A stretch of 64,000 nucleotides of DNA from assembly GCA_900618795.1 (NCBI GenBank), contig UYJD01000004.1, positions 352,705-416,704 on the forward strand, read 5' to 3'. Both the position numbers and the translations under genes were made by a program. The stretch comes from Cyanodermella asteris (lineage: Eukaryota; Ascomycota; Lecanoromycetes; Ostropales; Stictidaceae). Shown piece by piece: positions 1-11,628 of the stretch (the stretch's first letter is position 1; the number at the start of each line of letters is the position of its first letter). The notes under the pieces were generated by a model. That model did no database searches. It saw only the letters and a program-made list of their open reading frames with translations, and was not told where the DNA came from.

Positions 1-1868
1 CCAGATCGTTTCAAGCTGGTGTCTGGTCCTGTACATCCAGGCGACAGTCCAAGCGACACGCACGCAGCAGATTGGGGCACGGCATCCAGCGAATCGCAAA
101 CAAGAATCCGGTGCAGCACACCATTGGGAACCCCGGCAGGAAGTGACCAGCAATAGAGGTCGGCATGCCTGCTGGTGGCGGAGCGTGGCGTCTGAAGCAA
201 CCACTCCCAAGTCTAGCTTTTGGCCCTTTTCACACCACTCCGCTCGCCTGCTGGGCCTGACTCGCAACACAGTGGGTGGCATCCGCTAAACGCGCCTTTG
301 GTCACGCCTCCCCCATAGTCTTCCCAGTCTGGTTCTGCCGAGATAGCAGCTCGCGTGTCTCAGAAACCGGCAAACTCTGACTGAAGAGTAGCTATCGCAT
401 CGCGACCGTTCCTTTGCTCACCTTCTCAGTTTTAGGCAAAGGCCTCGGACTCTGAAGATCGAGAAGCCCAAACCCCTCAGACAGACACACACACACGGCT
501 GATCGTATGCCGATCCAGGCACGGCCGAACTGCCGGCTAACTCTGTTCGTTGGTCGCCCACGGTTGCTGCCATGTGCGCAGAAAACCATGCACGTTGTGG
601 GCAAATCTAACCGGGGGCACGGTTGCGAACACGGCTGCCTCCCTGCAGGGCTTCCGCCACGCTGCTCTTCTGAGCCGAGCACTCTCAACATCTTGACGCT
701 TTCGGTGACGAGTAAATTCGGTAAACAGCGGCGAGACACCAGTTTGATGGATATGCGATGCTGCAGTGTTACCATGGAGGTGTCGCGAGGTAGAGGGTGG
801 TCGACTGGCGCTTTTCCACAGCTTGCATCGGCATTGAGCGAGCATATAGAGTTTGCGGCACCTCGGCAAAACCCTAAGGCTGAGGCCAAGATGTTGCAAC
901 AATAAGCTGATTGCGTTCAGCGCAGTCAGCTGAGCAGAAGAATGTCTGGTAAGCAAACTTCTGATTGCCTTAAACCATCGCCTCACTGCAAGGCGATGGT
1001 GGCAGCTACAGCATACAATAGTCGACAGACCATGAATCTTTGGGCCAACCCCACACTTCATGCGACCCGGTTAGTGGTTCCCTTTCTGTTTGGCACGACT
1101 ATACGCCGATAGAAGAAAACTGCTTCCAAAAAAAAATACCTCAAGGAAATTGCACTTAGGTGGGTCGTCGGCATCGGCCATACGAGTACGCGGCTGATCT
1201 TCCTCGACCATGTCTGTTCGCGACAATTTTGAAAGCTGACGCACTCGCGGCGAAATCGGCGCACCACCAAGTCTTCCTACGTGTCCGCAGTATTTCTTTT
1301 CGTCCGAAAATCGCTCGTTGGCTGTTCATCACTGGTCGGGCAACACTGAAAGGTTTCTGCTCTCGATTCGTGGAGCGGCAAAGAAAACAATCCGATGCTA
1401 GAGCGTCGTCGGGTGTGCTCTGCGATATCGCTTTGCGAGTTGCAGATACGCTAGCTCAAGCAAGCAAGGCCGCATGTCGTTGATTGAAAGGTTAGATTAG
1501 TGTTACCTGGACAAGGCTACCGACTTAGACTCGCGTGCACCTCTAGTATCCTGCTGCACAACAGCTGCACAGCTAAAAGACGTCTCGGCACACGACCGTG
1601 GAGCACAAAGTGTTCTTCAAGCGTCCTGAACGCTTCGCTTCCAAGAAGTGTCCGTGCTGAGCATGCGAGCAGGCTGGCACTGTCATTGAAGCGCGTGATT
1701 TAGAGAACCTGATTCTGACAATGCAAGACTTTCGGCCCTGCGACGTCGATCGAGTCGTGAGCTGCGCAGCGTCATTAATATATGCCTTTGACAGTAATCC
1801 TCTGATGACAAAAGTATCCATTCATGCTAATTGAGACTTCAAAACTCATGGAATACTATTCGCGAAGG
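1..1868. other. Left-end stretch with no recognised gene
   Basis: Overlapping open frames occur on both strands, but none has recognisable motifs, a convincing hydrophobic pattern or a plausible exon chain. A short (AC)n run lies near 484-498. The right part is the 3' flank of the minus-strand lipase. I see nothing else here. Confidence 0.5.
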
Positions 1869-3052
1869 TCACAGACCCTCTTTCGCCAGCATGTCCGCGA
1901 TGCTGAGGTAAAAGGCCACCGCATTAAACTGCCTCTTCTTCCCAGTCCACTCTCTTACCATCCACCTCAACCTGTTGGTCCAGTTGATCAGATCCAGATG
2001 CGAGACGTCGATCAACGTGCCCTTGTACTCTCCCCACCTCGCACTCTCGACGCTCACCAATCCATCGTTCGCCCCCTCAGCCCGACGTATAACCCACTCC
2101 GAATGCCAAAAAGTACTCCACCAATTCGGCTCACAAGTCGCCCCATACGAAAAGTACCGTACATCCTCGCGATCAGGCGTCTTCGGGTTGAATTCCTCTG
2201 CCATATACCGCCTCGTCAACTGGCTGTACGCCCCCGTCGGCACGCCCACCCTTTCCATCGCCCGATAAACCCTCGGCAACTGCTCCCTTCCGAACCGGCT
2301 CTCGAAGACGTAGTCCGCAAACGCGCTGCCCCTGTGAGGGGACGCGATCGTGGTCAGGCTCCTGACGGCCACGTTGGCCGGCTTCAGCCGGGAGATCACG
2401 TAGCGCGAGTCGAGGCCGCCCATGCTGTGTGCGACGATGTTGACGGCTTTGCCGTTGGCGTGCTGCGAGATGTAGGCGGCGAGCGCTTCGCCGCGGCGCT
2501 CGATCGAGTCGGTGGGCCCGACGGCGGCGGTTACGACTTCGATGCCGTTGGCTTGGAGGGCTTGCTTGATGCCTCGCCAGTATTGGATTCCGGGGAGGGA
2601 GGGCCCGAGGAGGTGGAGTTCGTCGAAGCCGAGGAGGCCGTGGGCGAGGACGATGGGGTGTTTTGGCGTTTCTGTTCATGGTGATTAGCAGGACGTCACG
2701 TTTTTGTAGTTTTCGCCAAATCATGCATCGCGCGTCAATTCGAATGAGGGCTTCTGGTAGCTTCAAATGTCATGAAAGTGCCAGCAGGAGGAAAGGAAAG
2801 GAGAGCATGATACAGCGAGCCTTTATATGAGCTGACCTTGAAGGTAAAATGATGTTCGACTTGAGACTGGACATATTCAAACTTACGGTAGTTGTCTCTA
2901 ATTACCGCATAATCATTTTCAATCGCGTGGCCGATACCCCCGGCACGTGGATGAGGCGTCTTGGTAGGACCTGAGCTTTGGTGCCGACAGACTGCTGGAA
3001 GACGTTGTTTCAAACCATTGCTCGGCGTTGGCCTCAAGCAGCGCCGAAGCAT
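1869..3052 (-). CDS. Alpha/beta-hydrolase, triacylglycerol lipase-like
   Basis: Predicted serine lipase of about 322 residues. Two exons fit: 3052-2887 and 2671-1869, with a 215-nt intron that has a GTAAGT donor and a CTAAT branch before its AACAG acceptor. The phases match and the total is 323 codons. The join restores the block DNYQTPKHPIVLAHGLLGF, typical of fungal lipases: HGLLGF is the oxyanion-hole motif (about residues 65-70). AHSMGG is the nucleophile elbow with the catalytic serine, and a later Asp/His pair (NDGLVS, SHLDLI) suits the rest of the triad. The first 40 residues are basic and rich in Ser/Pro, so a mitochondrial presequence is possible, but this is inference. The long intron could hide alternative splicing. 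Family assignment is firm; substrate is unknown. Confidence 0.85.
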
Positions 3053-4027
3053 GGATTATATGGATGCCTCAAGCTTGCGCTCGGTGTTTGAGCAGATTCG
3101 ATGCGAGGAGTGGATTTCTGAAATCGCCGAATTGATGACGATGTTGAAAGTGGTCGGAACACGAGTCACGTGATATTACAATAACATGTACACGCTCTCA
3201 GTCCAGAAACAACTGAATGTGCACAAATGTCTAGGCGCTGTAGAACATATGATTTGACTTGGATTGAATCTCTCTATAGTATTCTCACGATACGATAAAA
3301 GCTTCCCAGAGGAGGAACCGATATGTGACTTTACTATGCACCGCGCTGGTGGGACCCTGTCTCCCCCTTCAAGTAATCTGAGTGCCTGGTGAAGATTTTT
3401 GTAAATTCGGCACTTGCCAATATCTATCCGTCCGTTCAAGCACAGAATCATCTTGACTTACCGGTAGAGCCGACACACACCGCTGGGACGTTTCGGTGCT
3501 GACGACGACATCCAACTTGCAACCAATGCTCGACGCAGCCAGTAAGCACAACGGGTCCATTCTTTCGAAGAGTCATCGCGACTGTTATCTTGCTCGAACT
3601 TTGTTATGAGCATGCTCGCCAGCAGTGGTGTAGAAACATGCTCGGCCGAATGCACGGCGAAGATCCGTACGCATGTCGCCAAAGCATTACAACCATGGGA
3701 CCCACGTCCGCAAAAGGCCGTTGTCGTGCGCTTCGCGCTCCAAGTCTGGTAAGATGCCGAAGTGCGCGAGCTCCGCAGCTGCCGCTTGGAAAGGGCAAAG
3801 TTGCCGCCAGATCCGAAAAGTGTTCGTCACCAGGATGTTGGAGCTCAAGAGGAAATTTATTAACAGGCTTGGACCTGCTGGGTTCTTTCCCCGCTGGAGT
3901 GATTCGACGACTACCAGTATTGTACGTAGTACCGCCCGCCATCCTGCTGGACTCGAACACTTGGCGTTGAAACTCGATCGACGTCACTGCAGACCGTGCA
4001 TGCGCCTGCAGATTATTCGTGGCCAGC
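3053..4027. other. Intergenic region between lipase and MFS genes
   Basis: This is the shared upstream region of the divergent lipase and transporter genes. Small open frames overlap each other on both strands and none is supported by motifs. Confidence 0.4.
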
Positions 4028-5614
4028 ATGTCGACCATCTCCCTCGCGTCCACCGTTAGAGACGTTGAGAAGTCGGACTACGTACATGGAGGAGACCGAC
4101 AATCATCGAAAGAAGAGCAAAGTCTCGAGCAGGGTCAAGACACGACGAACAATGCAGCCACCAATCCATCACCCAAGTCCGGCGACAAGGGTGAACTCGA
4201 GAAAGAAAAGGATGCCTTCCTTGTCAAATGGGACGAGAACGACCCCGAGAATCCCATGAACTGGTCGACATCATACAAGTCATGGATCACCTTTCAACTG
4301 GGCATGATTGCCCTCGCCGCCAGTCTGGGCTCGTCCATCACTGCGCCGGCGGAAGAGGCCATTGCCGCATATACCCACGTTTCCGCTCAAGCCGCTGTGC
4401 TCTGCATAAGTCTATACGTCCTAGGCTTTGCAGTCGGTCCTTCTCTATGGGCACCTATAAGTGAGATCTGGGGGCGCAGAGTCAGCATCCTCCGACCTAT
4501 GGCGTGCCTGGCTATATTCAGCATTGGTGTTGCAGTAAGTGAGAACGCCCAGAGCATCTTCATCTGCCGCTTCTTCAGCGGTGTCTTTGAATCTGCTCCA
4601 GTCAGCAATGTCGGAGCAGCCCTGGGCGATATCTGGCATCCGCGAGTTCGAGGGACTGCTGTCTCCATTTACGCGGTCGCCGTCGTTGGTGGACCCACCA
4701 TTGGGCCTGTCATTGGAGCGGCATTGACAAATAACGCACACCTTGGATGGAGATGGACCGCCTATATGCTGGCCATCTGGTCGGGAGTTGTGACGCTCGG
4801 ACTATACTTTGCGTTCCCTGAGGTTTACGGGCCGTTCCTGCTGAAGAAGAAAGCACAGAGACTGCGCAAAGAGACTGGCGAACAGCGATGGTGGCATCCT
4901 CACGAACAGCTCAAACTCGATCCCAAGACCGTCGTGACAAAGTACTTTACTCGTCCGATTCGCATGTTGTTCACTGAACCCATGGTCACTTGCATCGCTA
5001 TTTATGCGTCATTTGTCTACGGAGTTTTATACATGACTTTGGAAGTCTTTCCCATCGCGTTTCAGCAACATCGCGGTTGGGGACTTGTCGTCAGCACCCT
5101 TCCCTTCCTCGCCCTCTTCGTTGGCGTCCTCTTTGCACTTGTCATCAATCTATCGAACCAGCCGCGGGTAATGCGCATAGTCGACGCAAACGGCGGAAAA
5201 TCCGTGCCTGAAACTCGTCTGGCACCAATGGCGATCGGTGGCGTTCTGTTCGCCATCGGGCTCTTCTGGTTCGGCTGGACCGCGGATCCCAACGTCTTCT
5301 GGCTGTCCCCCGTCATCGCCGCAGCTTTCATTGGCGCCGGTTTCAATACCATCTTCCAACAATGCATCAACTTCCTGGTCGACACGTACTCGCTTTACGC
5401 GGCAAGTGCTGTCTCTGCAAACACGCTGCTGAGATCGTTGCTGGGGGCTGCTTTGCCGTCGGCTGCAAGACCCATGTTCAATAATCTGGGTATCGGACCG
5501 GCGATGAGTATACTTGGTGCGGTGGCGGTATTGGCGCTGCCGGTGCCGTTTGTTTTCATGAAGTACGGAGTGAAGTTGAGGCGCATGTCGAAGTTTTCTC
5601 CTACATATGACTAA
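4028..5614 (+). CDS. MFS exporter, DHA1 drug/polyamine type
   Basis: Intronless gene for a 528-residue plasma-membrane proton antiporter of the major facilitator superfamily. I start at the first ATG (MSTISLAS); the upstream in-frame GTG is not used. A disordered acidic N-terminus of about 75 residues, including WDENDPENPMNWS, precedes the first helix; that motif is typical of fungal DHA1 (Tpo/Flr/cycloheximide-resistance) carriers. Twelve membrane segments can be drawn. PISEIWGRRVSIL is motif A between helices 2 and 3, and GGPTIGPVIGAAL resembles motif C of antiporters in helix 5. A basic loop (KKKAQRLRKE) separates the two six-helix halves. Likely export of toxic amphiphiles or polyamines; no cluster around it indicates a particular substrate. 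Confidence 0.9.
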   Translation: MSTISLASTVRDVEKSDYVHGGDRQSSKEEQSLEQGQDTTNNAATNPSPKSGDKGELEKEKDAFLVKWDENDPENPMNWSTSYKSWITFQLGMIALAASLGSSITAPAEEAIAAYTHVSAQAAVLCISLYVLGFAVGPSLWAPISEIWGRRVSILRPMACLAIFSIGVAVSENAQSIFICRFFSGVFESAPVSNVGAALGDIWHPRVRGTAVSIYAVAVVGGPTIGPVIGAALTNNAHLGWRWTAYMLAIWSGVVTLGLYFAFPEVYGPFLLKKKAQRLRKETGEQRWWHPHEQLKLDPKTVVTKYFTRPIRMLFTEPMVTCIAIYASFVYGVLYMTLEVFPIAFQQHRGWGLVVSTLPFLALFVGVLFALVINLSNQPRVMRIVDANGGKSVPETRLAPMAIGGVLFAIGLFWFGWTADPNVFWLSPVIAAAFIGAGFNTIFQQCINFLVDTYSLYAASAVSANTLLRSLLGAALPSAARPMFNNLGIGPAMSILGAVAVLALPVPFVFMKYGVKLRRMSKFSPTYD

Positions 5615-6337
5615 TGATTCACGATAACATAGCATCACATCGAAGCAAAATAGATTTAGCTCTCAGATAGATATTTTTATACATTAATCGAATTCTTACG
5701 GCAACGCGTCTAGATAATCAACGAACAATCGTGTGAACATGCTCATCATGCTTTGCAAGACATCCACTTAGTCATAGTAGCTTGCATCCCGTCTGAGCCT
5801 GTCTTTCCGGGCTGACTTGCCGAGCTTGCTGGGAAGCAGCTGGGGTCAACTCCGAATGTTTAGTTTCCCGCAACACGTGACTTTCATGTGTGGCAAACGC
5901 CGCCACACCTGTTGTTGTCTTTCACCCAACAAACAGTCAGCAATGAACAGTACGGCATAAACATCTTCCCCCTTTGCTTCACTCGTTCTTCTCTCCCGAA
6001 AATTCACGGGCGCTCGCTTTTTCGCCAGCAGCCTGAACTGGGGGCTCGCCGATCGGTCAGGAAGATGAGGCACCTCGACTTCATGCGCCCGCATCGTCTG
6101 CAGCTTGGCTTGGAAAGTTCAGGGAGTCCGCTTCGATGATACTTGGCCTTGGTGCTTCACTTCACTTTTTTTTCCCGCGTTGGTGGTGTTTTGCTTTGCA
6201 GATAAATACATGAGCTTCTGTTCTTTAATCCTGCTGTTTTGTTTTGTTCAACCAGATCCACTGGTCTCTCGAAGCCTGGTCCTGTCCTGTCACCTTTTGT
6301 TCGGGTTTCACCCTGGGGGGGGGTTCACACGTCGAAC
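5615..6337. other. Intergenic / 5' leader of PIP-box gene
   Basis: No coding sequence recognised. Pyrimidine-rich runs (for example around 6165-6175) and a G8 run near 6316 lie just upstream of the next start codon and probably belong to its promoter and leader. Confidence 0.4.
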
Positions 6338-8149
6338 ATGGCTGGGGAACATCGGCCGATGACGTCGAAGCAGGCAAAGGCTTCTTTCAAGAAGCGTGGC
6401 AGTGTCATGGCGGCGCCCACGGAGAAGGCCAAACGGCAGATTGAGCGGGCCGCGGAGTTATCTGATCGTGCTGCGCAGCTGAGAGAAAAGGAGAAGAAAA
6501 GGAGACAAAACGCGATCCTGCGTGAGAAGAAAGAGGCGAAGCAGAAGGAGCAGCGAATTGCTCAAGGACTGCCTCCACTACCCGAACCGAAAGTGAGCGC
6601 CAGCCAGCCTCGCATCAAGGGGTTCTTCGCCAATTTTAAGGAGCGGAAGGCAGCGGCGGAGGCGAGGAAGAGGGAGGCTGAGGAGGACGACGCGAACCAA
6701 GACGAAGAGAAGCCACTACCGGAAGATTCTGGCGCTGAAATCTCAGAAGATTCGGCTGATCCCGCACCTGAAGAAGCCCCCAGAGATCAGGAGGCTGCAC
6801 CAGCTCCCGTTATCTATGCTCACAACTTTCCAAGTACGAGACCTCCGTCTCGGAAGCGGCGATACAGCGAAACCATGGGGTATCATTCAACTGCTCCCAC
6901 ACGGCGTCCTGGGGACGTGACAGATCCGCTTGTGCAGACCAATGTCAAGGAGATCTGGGTCCCCCCAAGCCAGAACACGATCAAATACAAGAGACCTACA
7001 TCCGCACATAGTCCACGTCATAAGGCAAATTCGGGGTTCTGGAGCTTGTCCAACAATGAAGGTGAAGCAGAAGGAACAGTGGACGGTAATGACGGGCGCA
7101 TTCGTGATAGCATCTCAGTTGCCAATATCAGACCCTGTGGTGACGAGCAACAGCGAGGCGAGCATGTGCAGACGCTTCTACAGCAAATTTCTTCACGACA
7201 AGACGATGTTTCCCACCCTTCTTCTGGGTCAGTGCGGAGTGCTCAGAGGCCAGCTTCTGACACTGCATGCCCGCACACTGCTGGTCAAAGATCGAAAAAG
7301 TCAAACGCGCCGAAGGAAGATGGACAGGAGGAAAGAGATAGGCAAGAAAGCGGGGCCGGAGCGACCACTAGGCATTCAGTAGAAGGGCCACACCATAGGA
7401 CGGGGGTGCCAGAAGAATTGGAGCCGTTCGCAAACTTGACACCAGGCGGTGAAGACTTTGCGGACCTGTTTCCCAGCGATTCGCAAGTGTTCGTTGACGA
7501 TATCACGCCAAAGGAGTCTGAGAAAGAGCGGATCGGCGACTTTCTGGCACTCTTGCCTGACAATTCGCAGGCTCTCCCGAGTCATGTTCACCGGACGTCT
7601 ACATGGGTCTCATCAGATCAACCTCGGTCTACTGGAAGAAAGCCCGTCGATGCGCAACCTTTCGTTCCACAGGGATCAGATAGCTTCTATCAAGATATCA
7701 CAAGCTCACAACTTGTGGATCTCGACAGGCCCCAGGAATTGTCATTCAGTGAGCCTACGGCACAGGAGGCCGAAGCGCATTTATCGCACAATATGTCGCC
7801 TCCGAGACGGACCGAGGTTTCTTCCCAGGAGTTTCAAGAGCTGGTTGATGGTATCACTAGTTCGCAGCTTATAGGGCTCGATGAGGAGGTTGGTAAAAAA
7901 GGACTCCCGGCATTCGAGCAAGCAACTGAAATCAGCCCGCCGACGGACATCTCCCCAGATCTGCTCCTTTCGGAGGAGCTGGATCTAGATCCTGATGAGG
8001 CAGCAGCCCTGGAAGCGACGGCACAGATTACGCCCGAGCCTGAAGACACACTTGTGCCTCATTGTGAGCCTCTGCAGGAGCGCAGCTTCACGACAGACTA
8101 CGGAGATTTCGATGTCAGCACGCAGGAGTTGCGTGAGTTACCGCTGTAA
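6338..8149 (+). CDS. Disordered fungal protein with PIP box and SQ/TQ cluster
   Basis: Single open frame; the first ATG with a good context begins MAGEHRPMTS and gives about 603 residues. I do not recognise a catalytic domain. Residues 25-75 are a charged helix or coiled coil rich in Lys/Glu/Arg. Residues 90-97 read QPRIKGFF, an exact Qxx(I/L/M)xx(F/Y)(F/Y) PCNA-interaction (PIP) box, followed by basic residues. The C-terminal half carries at least six SQ/TQ sites (SDSQ, DNSQ, TSSQ twice, VSSQ, VSTQ), the preferred sites of ATM/ATR kinases, and three imperfect repeats resembling DITSSQLxxLD. Inference: a replication- or repair-linked adaptor that binds PCNA and is phosphorylated by Mec1/Tel1-type kinases. 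A longer in-frame extension begins at 6239 but looks like leader sequence. Confidence 0.75.
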   Translation: MAGEHRPMTSKQAKASFKKRGSVMAAPTEKAKRQIERAAELSDRAAQLREKEKKRRQNAILREKKEAKQKEQRIAQGLPPLPEPKVSASQPRIKGFFANFKERKAAAEARKREAEEDDANQDEEKPLPEDSGAEISEDSADPAPEEAPRDQEAAPAPVIYAHNFPSTRPPSRKRRYSETMGYHSTAPTRRPGDVTDPLVQTNVKEIWVPPSQNTIKYKRPTSAHSPRHKANSGFWSLSNNEGEAEGTVDGNDGRIRDSISVANIRPCGDEQQRGEHVQTLLQQISSRQDDVSHPSSGSVRSAQRPASDTACPHTAGQRSKKSNAPKEDGQEERDRQESGAGATTRHSVEGPHHRTGVPEELEPFANLTPGGEDFADLFPSDSQVFVDDITPKESEKERIGDFLALLPDNSQALPSHVHRTSTWVSSDQPRSTGRKPVDAQPFVPQGSDSFYQDITSSQLVDLDRPQELSFSEPTAQEAEAHLSHNMSPPRRTEVSSQEFQELVDGITSSQLIGLDEEVGKKGLPAFEQATEISPPTDISPDLLLSEELDLDPDEAAALEATAQITPEPEDTLVPHCEPLQERSFTTDYGDFDVSTQELRELPL

Positions 8150-8293
8150 GAGGCGGCTAGATTTTGGCGTGCACAGAAACGGAATAAAGCGAGCCGTCAC
8201 GAATAATGTTCGATTGGAGGAACGGTGCTGGTAGAAATGCCATCAACATTCATGATGATGACACACATTTTGCACGTTTCAAAATTGGCCGAA

Positions 8294-9066
8294 TCAGTTG
8301 TAACTCAGCACGTTGAGGTTTCTGAGCTTGTACGTAGTGTCTGTACCACTTGTCAGCACATTCAACCTCCTCGCAAGCTTTCGACTTACTGCTTAAGGGC
8401 CCAGGACTGCCACTGCTCCCCTTCATCTGTAAGTCGATGATCAAGTAGAACGCCTTCCCGATATACCTAGCACCGACCTGCGTGGTTTGCAGCGCACCAT
8501 CCAAATAGAACGTCGTCTTGACATCCTTACCATTCCCAGCGTCCCTCAATTCAGCCTTGACAGTATGCCAACTCCCCGAACTCGGATACGCAACATCCTT
8601 CGCCGCAACCTGGGAACTCGCGTTGAACGTATTAAAACTAATCTTCCCATCCCCCTTCCACTCCGCAATATCAATCTCCGGCGGCCACCCCTGCACCGCC
8701 GTGACCCAGCAAGCCGGCCACGTGCCCTTGACCGTCGGCGCAACGAAGTCGGCACTGGAAATCCAAGCCCCCGCCCGCGGAGACGGCGAATCGCTGTTTC
8801 GCGTAGACGGTCCCGCTGTTCCAGGCGTAGTCGGACGCGCCGATGTACACGGCGGTTTCGGTCAGGACGTCGGCGGCGACGGTGCTGTAGGGGGCCGACA
8901 TGCGGGCGGCGCCGTTGTGGGTGTCGCCCCAGGGGTAGTTGTAGGAGAAGTAGGATTCGAAGGCCGATTTCGAGGAGAAGGCGGTCGTCGGGATGAGGGT
9001 GCTGGCGCGCTTGGTGAGGGCTGCACCGAGGTAGGGGAGGGCGAGGAAGGGGAGGAGGTACTTCAT
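8294..9066 (-). CDS. Secreted GH16-like protein with apparent frameshift
   Basis: Secreted beta-glucan hydrolase-like protein of about 240 residues. The N-terminus MKYLLPFLALPYLGAALTKR is a signal peptide with a possible Kex2-type KR end. EIDIAE fits the family 16 catalytic ExDxxE motif and lies in WPPEIDIAEWKGDG. A 49-nt intron (8389-8341, GTAAGT donor, GCTGAC branch) joins the body to a last exon 8340-8294 ending in LRNLNVLSYN. The reading frame changes once near 8755-8758: AVSAGGGLDF upstream continues as SADFVAPTVKGTWPACW in the next frame, as if one extra C were present. It could be an assembly error or a real loss of function. Family is likely from the catalytic motif and sandwich-like strands; the substrate is not known. 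Confidence 0.7.
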
Positions 9067-10014
9067 CGTGGATCAGGTGTAGCGGCGCAATTCAGACAAT
9101 GAAAAATGGGGGAATGACGTGCAGATGAGTTTGGGTGGCGTTCTGTGATGGAATAGATGGGAGAAGGTTCTTCACTGGAGATTTTACCTGTAGGAAGCAC
9201 TTGTGTTGCTGCTACAAAGAGCCTCCTCATGTTCGGAAGGTCTGTTGAGCCTGAAATGGTCGTACGAACGGATTCTAATTCTCCGCAAAACAGTCGAACT
9301 GATACATGGGAACGCGGAGACAGAATAGTGATCATGATTGGCGCAAATGTAGTCGAAGTCACAGCTCTGTTCATAGCGCCGTTTCATGAAGCCTGCAAAT
9401 GACCAGCATGGTCGGTGTCGATCTGTGGGGAAAGTTGCAGCTAAAGCCTGTCAATTCATCCGGAGTGCAGCCGTTAGTGTGGGAAAGTTCAAAACACGTG
9501 ATACAGCCGGCGCACGTTGGTCTCGTCCTCCGCTGACTGTGGAAGAGAATGCTCAGCTGCGAGTCCCTACGTAAGTGCAGGTTGCTCGGGGCACTTTGAC
9601 TCTTTTGTAACGAGAAATGCAATTGAACGTCAAGTGTGTGTGAGCGGGCTTACAGGGCATTTGGAAGCTCTATCAACGCGTCCATAAACGTGCCTATCAA
9701 CGTGCCTATCAAACTTTGGATCAATTTCCTGGATCAAACGCCTGCCGTTTCACCTGCTTTGCCTTGCCCCTGCTGTGTTGTGGAAAGACTTTGCCACTGA
9801 ATTCGCCCGGGCACGACAGATTTTCGCTCCTCCAAATCATGGCATCATGGTCAAAACAATCAAAACATGCCCACGAAAGCTCGTAAACAGGCGTTAGGAA
9901 TAGCATACAGGATGACTTCGGTGACTGCTCGTCACCGCGTGAAACGCAATCTTGGCAACATGTTCTTCGGGCACATGGCTCCTGAGATGCTCGGAGTCTT
10001 CAAAGGCCCACGAG
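9067..10014. other. Intergenic region with a short tandem repeat
   Basis: No gene recognised. Two perfect copies of AACGTGCCTATC lie side by side at 9687-9710. The remainder is the upstream flank of the GH16-like gene and the downstream flank of the Myb-like gene. Confidence 0.45.
9687..9710. repeat. Two tandem 12-mers
   Basis: AACGTGCCTATC occurs twice in direct succession, and a partial echo (TATCAACG) precedes it by about 15 bases. Function unknown. Confidence 0.7.
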
Positions 10015-11265
10015 CTAACGCAGCTTTCTCTCATACTCCGCGATTTCCTTCTCCATGGCCTGAATTTCCACTTGCTTGCGTACCTTATCCAGGTGTCGTT
10101 TCGTCTGCTCATGTCGTTGATCAATATTCGGTGGCATCGAAAGCTCGGTCTTGAACGAAATGATACCGTTCGGATTATCGTCGGGGAGATCGATCAGACT
10201 TGTCGATCGGCCAACAGAGATCCGAGGATCCGTCTGGACGTCAGAGTTCAACAGTGGCAAAGCCGGATAGTCGCGGGGAGGATTTGACTGGAAAGCCCCA
10301 TAAGTTGTCGGAAGCTGCGACGGTGCAAGGTACTGATGCTGGCCAAGCCAAGCTTGGGGATGGTACCCCGGCGGCGCAGGAGTGTAGTATGCTCCACTTG
10401 TATCTGTCGGGACGATTGGACCACCGTACGGGTATTCAGACGGGTAGTTGAGGTACGGACGGCTTTGGTGGCTCTGTGTAGGCGCCAAGTGACCAGTGTG
10501 AACAGGCGGATGGGCGTTCAGCATGGACGAGCTTGCAAAGCTTAGAGGTGCGATGTCAGAAGCAGCTGTGTTCGTGTTAGGAATAGAGCTAGCGATACCT
10601 GACGGATTGTACCCGGTCGAAAGTGTGCGCAATGAGCTACTGTTGTCTCTGGAAGGAAGTTCTGGGCGTGGCGAGGATGTTCGCCCATTGGTGGTTGATG
10701 AAATCAGTTGGACATCCTCTCCAGCTCCTAAGAAGCTTTCAGTCTCTGTCTCACGCTATAAGACCTTTGTTGATTTCTCCTGTAGGTGACCACTCGGGAT
10801 ACGAGCATTACCAGAGGGGCCTGCCTCCTTGTAGAACTGGTGTCGAAGTGCTCCATTGGTGCGTCCCGGGAACTTTTTGGCAATAGTACTCCACGATAAG
10901 CCGTTTCTTTTAAGTGCGATTAGCTGATCCGTCTCTTCTTCGCTCCAACGGGCTTTTCTATTGGACAACCCAGGCCGCTTGGTTGATCCGACGCCGAGAT
11001 TCTCGTAATAGGAGTCTATGGAGTAGTTGATCGGCTCACGTCTTGATCGTTTCTCATTGGATGTCCAATCGCCAACGTCTTGGAGTTTCTCTATTTCTCG
11101 ATTGTATTTCAATCGGAGGGCCCCTTTGCTGCGTTCCGGAAACCGCGCCGTGATTCGACCCCAGGAAACTCCCTGCTCTCTCAGGGAAAGCAGATCTCTC
11201 AGATCCTGTTCTGACCAAGGCCTTAGACCAGATGGATCATGATCGGTTGCTTGTTGATTCGGCAT
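10015..11265 (-). CDS. Two-repeat Myb/SANT-like protein with C-terminal coiled coil
   Basis: About 388 residues from two exons, 11265-10812 and 10727-10015. The 84-nt intron has donor GTAATG; a second donor (GTCACC) 30 nt further on keeps the same frame. The start is the ATG of MPNQQATDHD. Repeat 1 (about residues 15-60) reads RPWSEQDLRDLLSLREQGVS and repeat 2 (about 103-147) reads ARWSEEETDQLIALKRNGLS followed by WSTIAKKFPGRTNGALR. This is the helix-turn-helix pattern of Myb/SANT modules, with tryptophans and a basic third helix. A Pro/Tyr/Gln-rich middle follows, and the last 45 residues form a charged coiled coil ending EIAEYERKLR. Probable nuclear DNA- or chromatin-binding protein. Two related genes lie at 46.3-50.9 kb. 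Confidence 0.8.
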
Positions 11266-11628
11266 CACGTCGACGTAGCTTATGAAGGCTATCCCCGGGA
11301 CTGCGCTGCTGGAGAATCGCAGACGAGCAGCGTCACTGATCGAGATCGTGACGACTCAACTGAAAGCTGAGATCTGGTTGAGAATGACTGCAATGCTCCC
11401 TGGTCAGCTGAAAACTCGCGAATGACCCACAAGGAGCTCGGTATAGTGAAGCAGGGTACGCCAGCACACGACTTGTGGAGTAAGACGCGCAAGTAAGACT
11501 GGACCGCGCCAGAAAGGATTTCCGTGTTTACAATTTCAGTTCGGGGAAGGCGGAAGGCAGTCGGGAAAAGAGGCACGTAGATTCCTCCTCCTCATCTGAC
11601 TATAGAAGTGAGCACTCAGCTGCAAGCC

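Noticed and set aside
537-1061. 174-codon minus-strand frame at the left end
   Set aside because: Overlaps other frames of similar length on both strands; no hydrophobic or motif signal.
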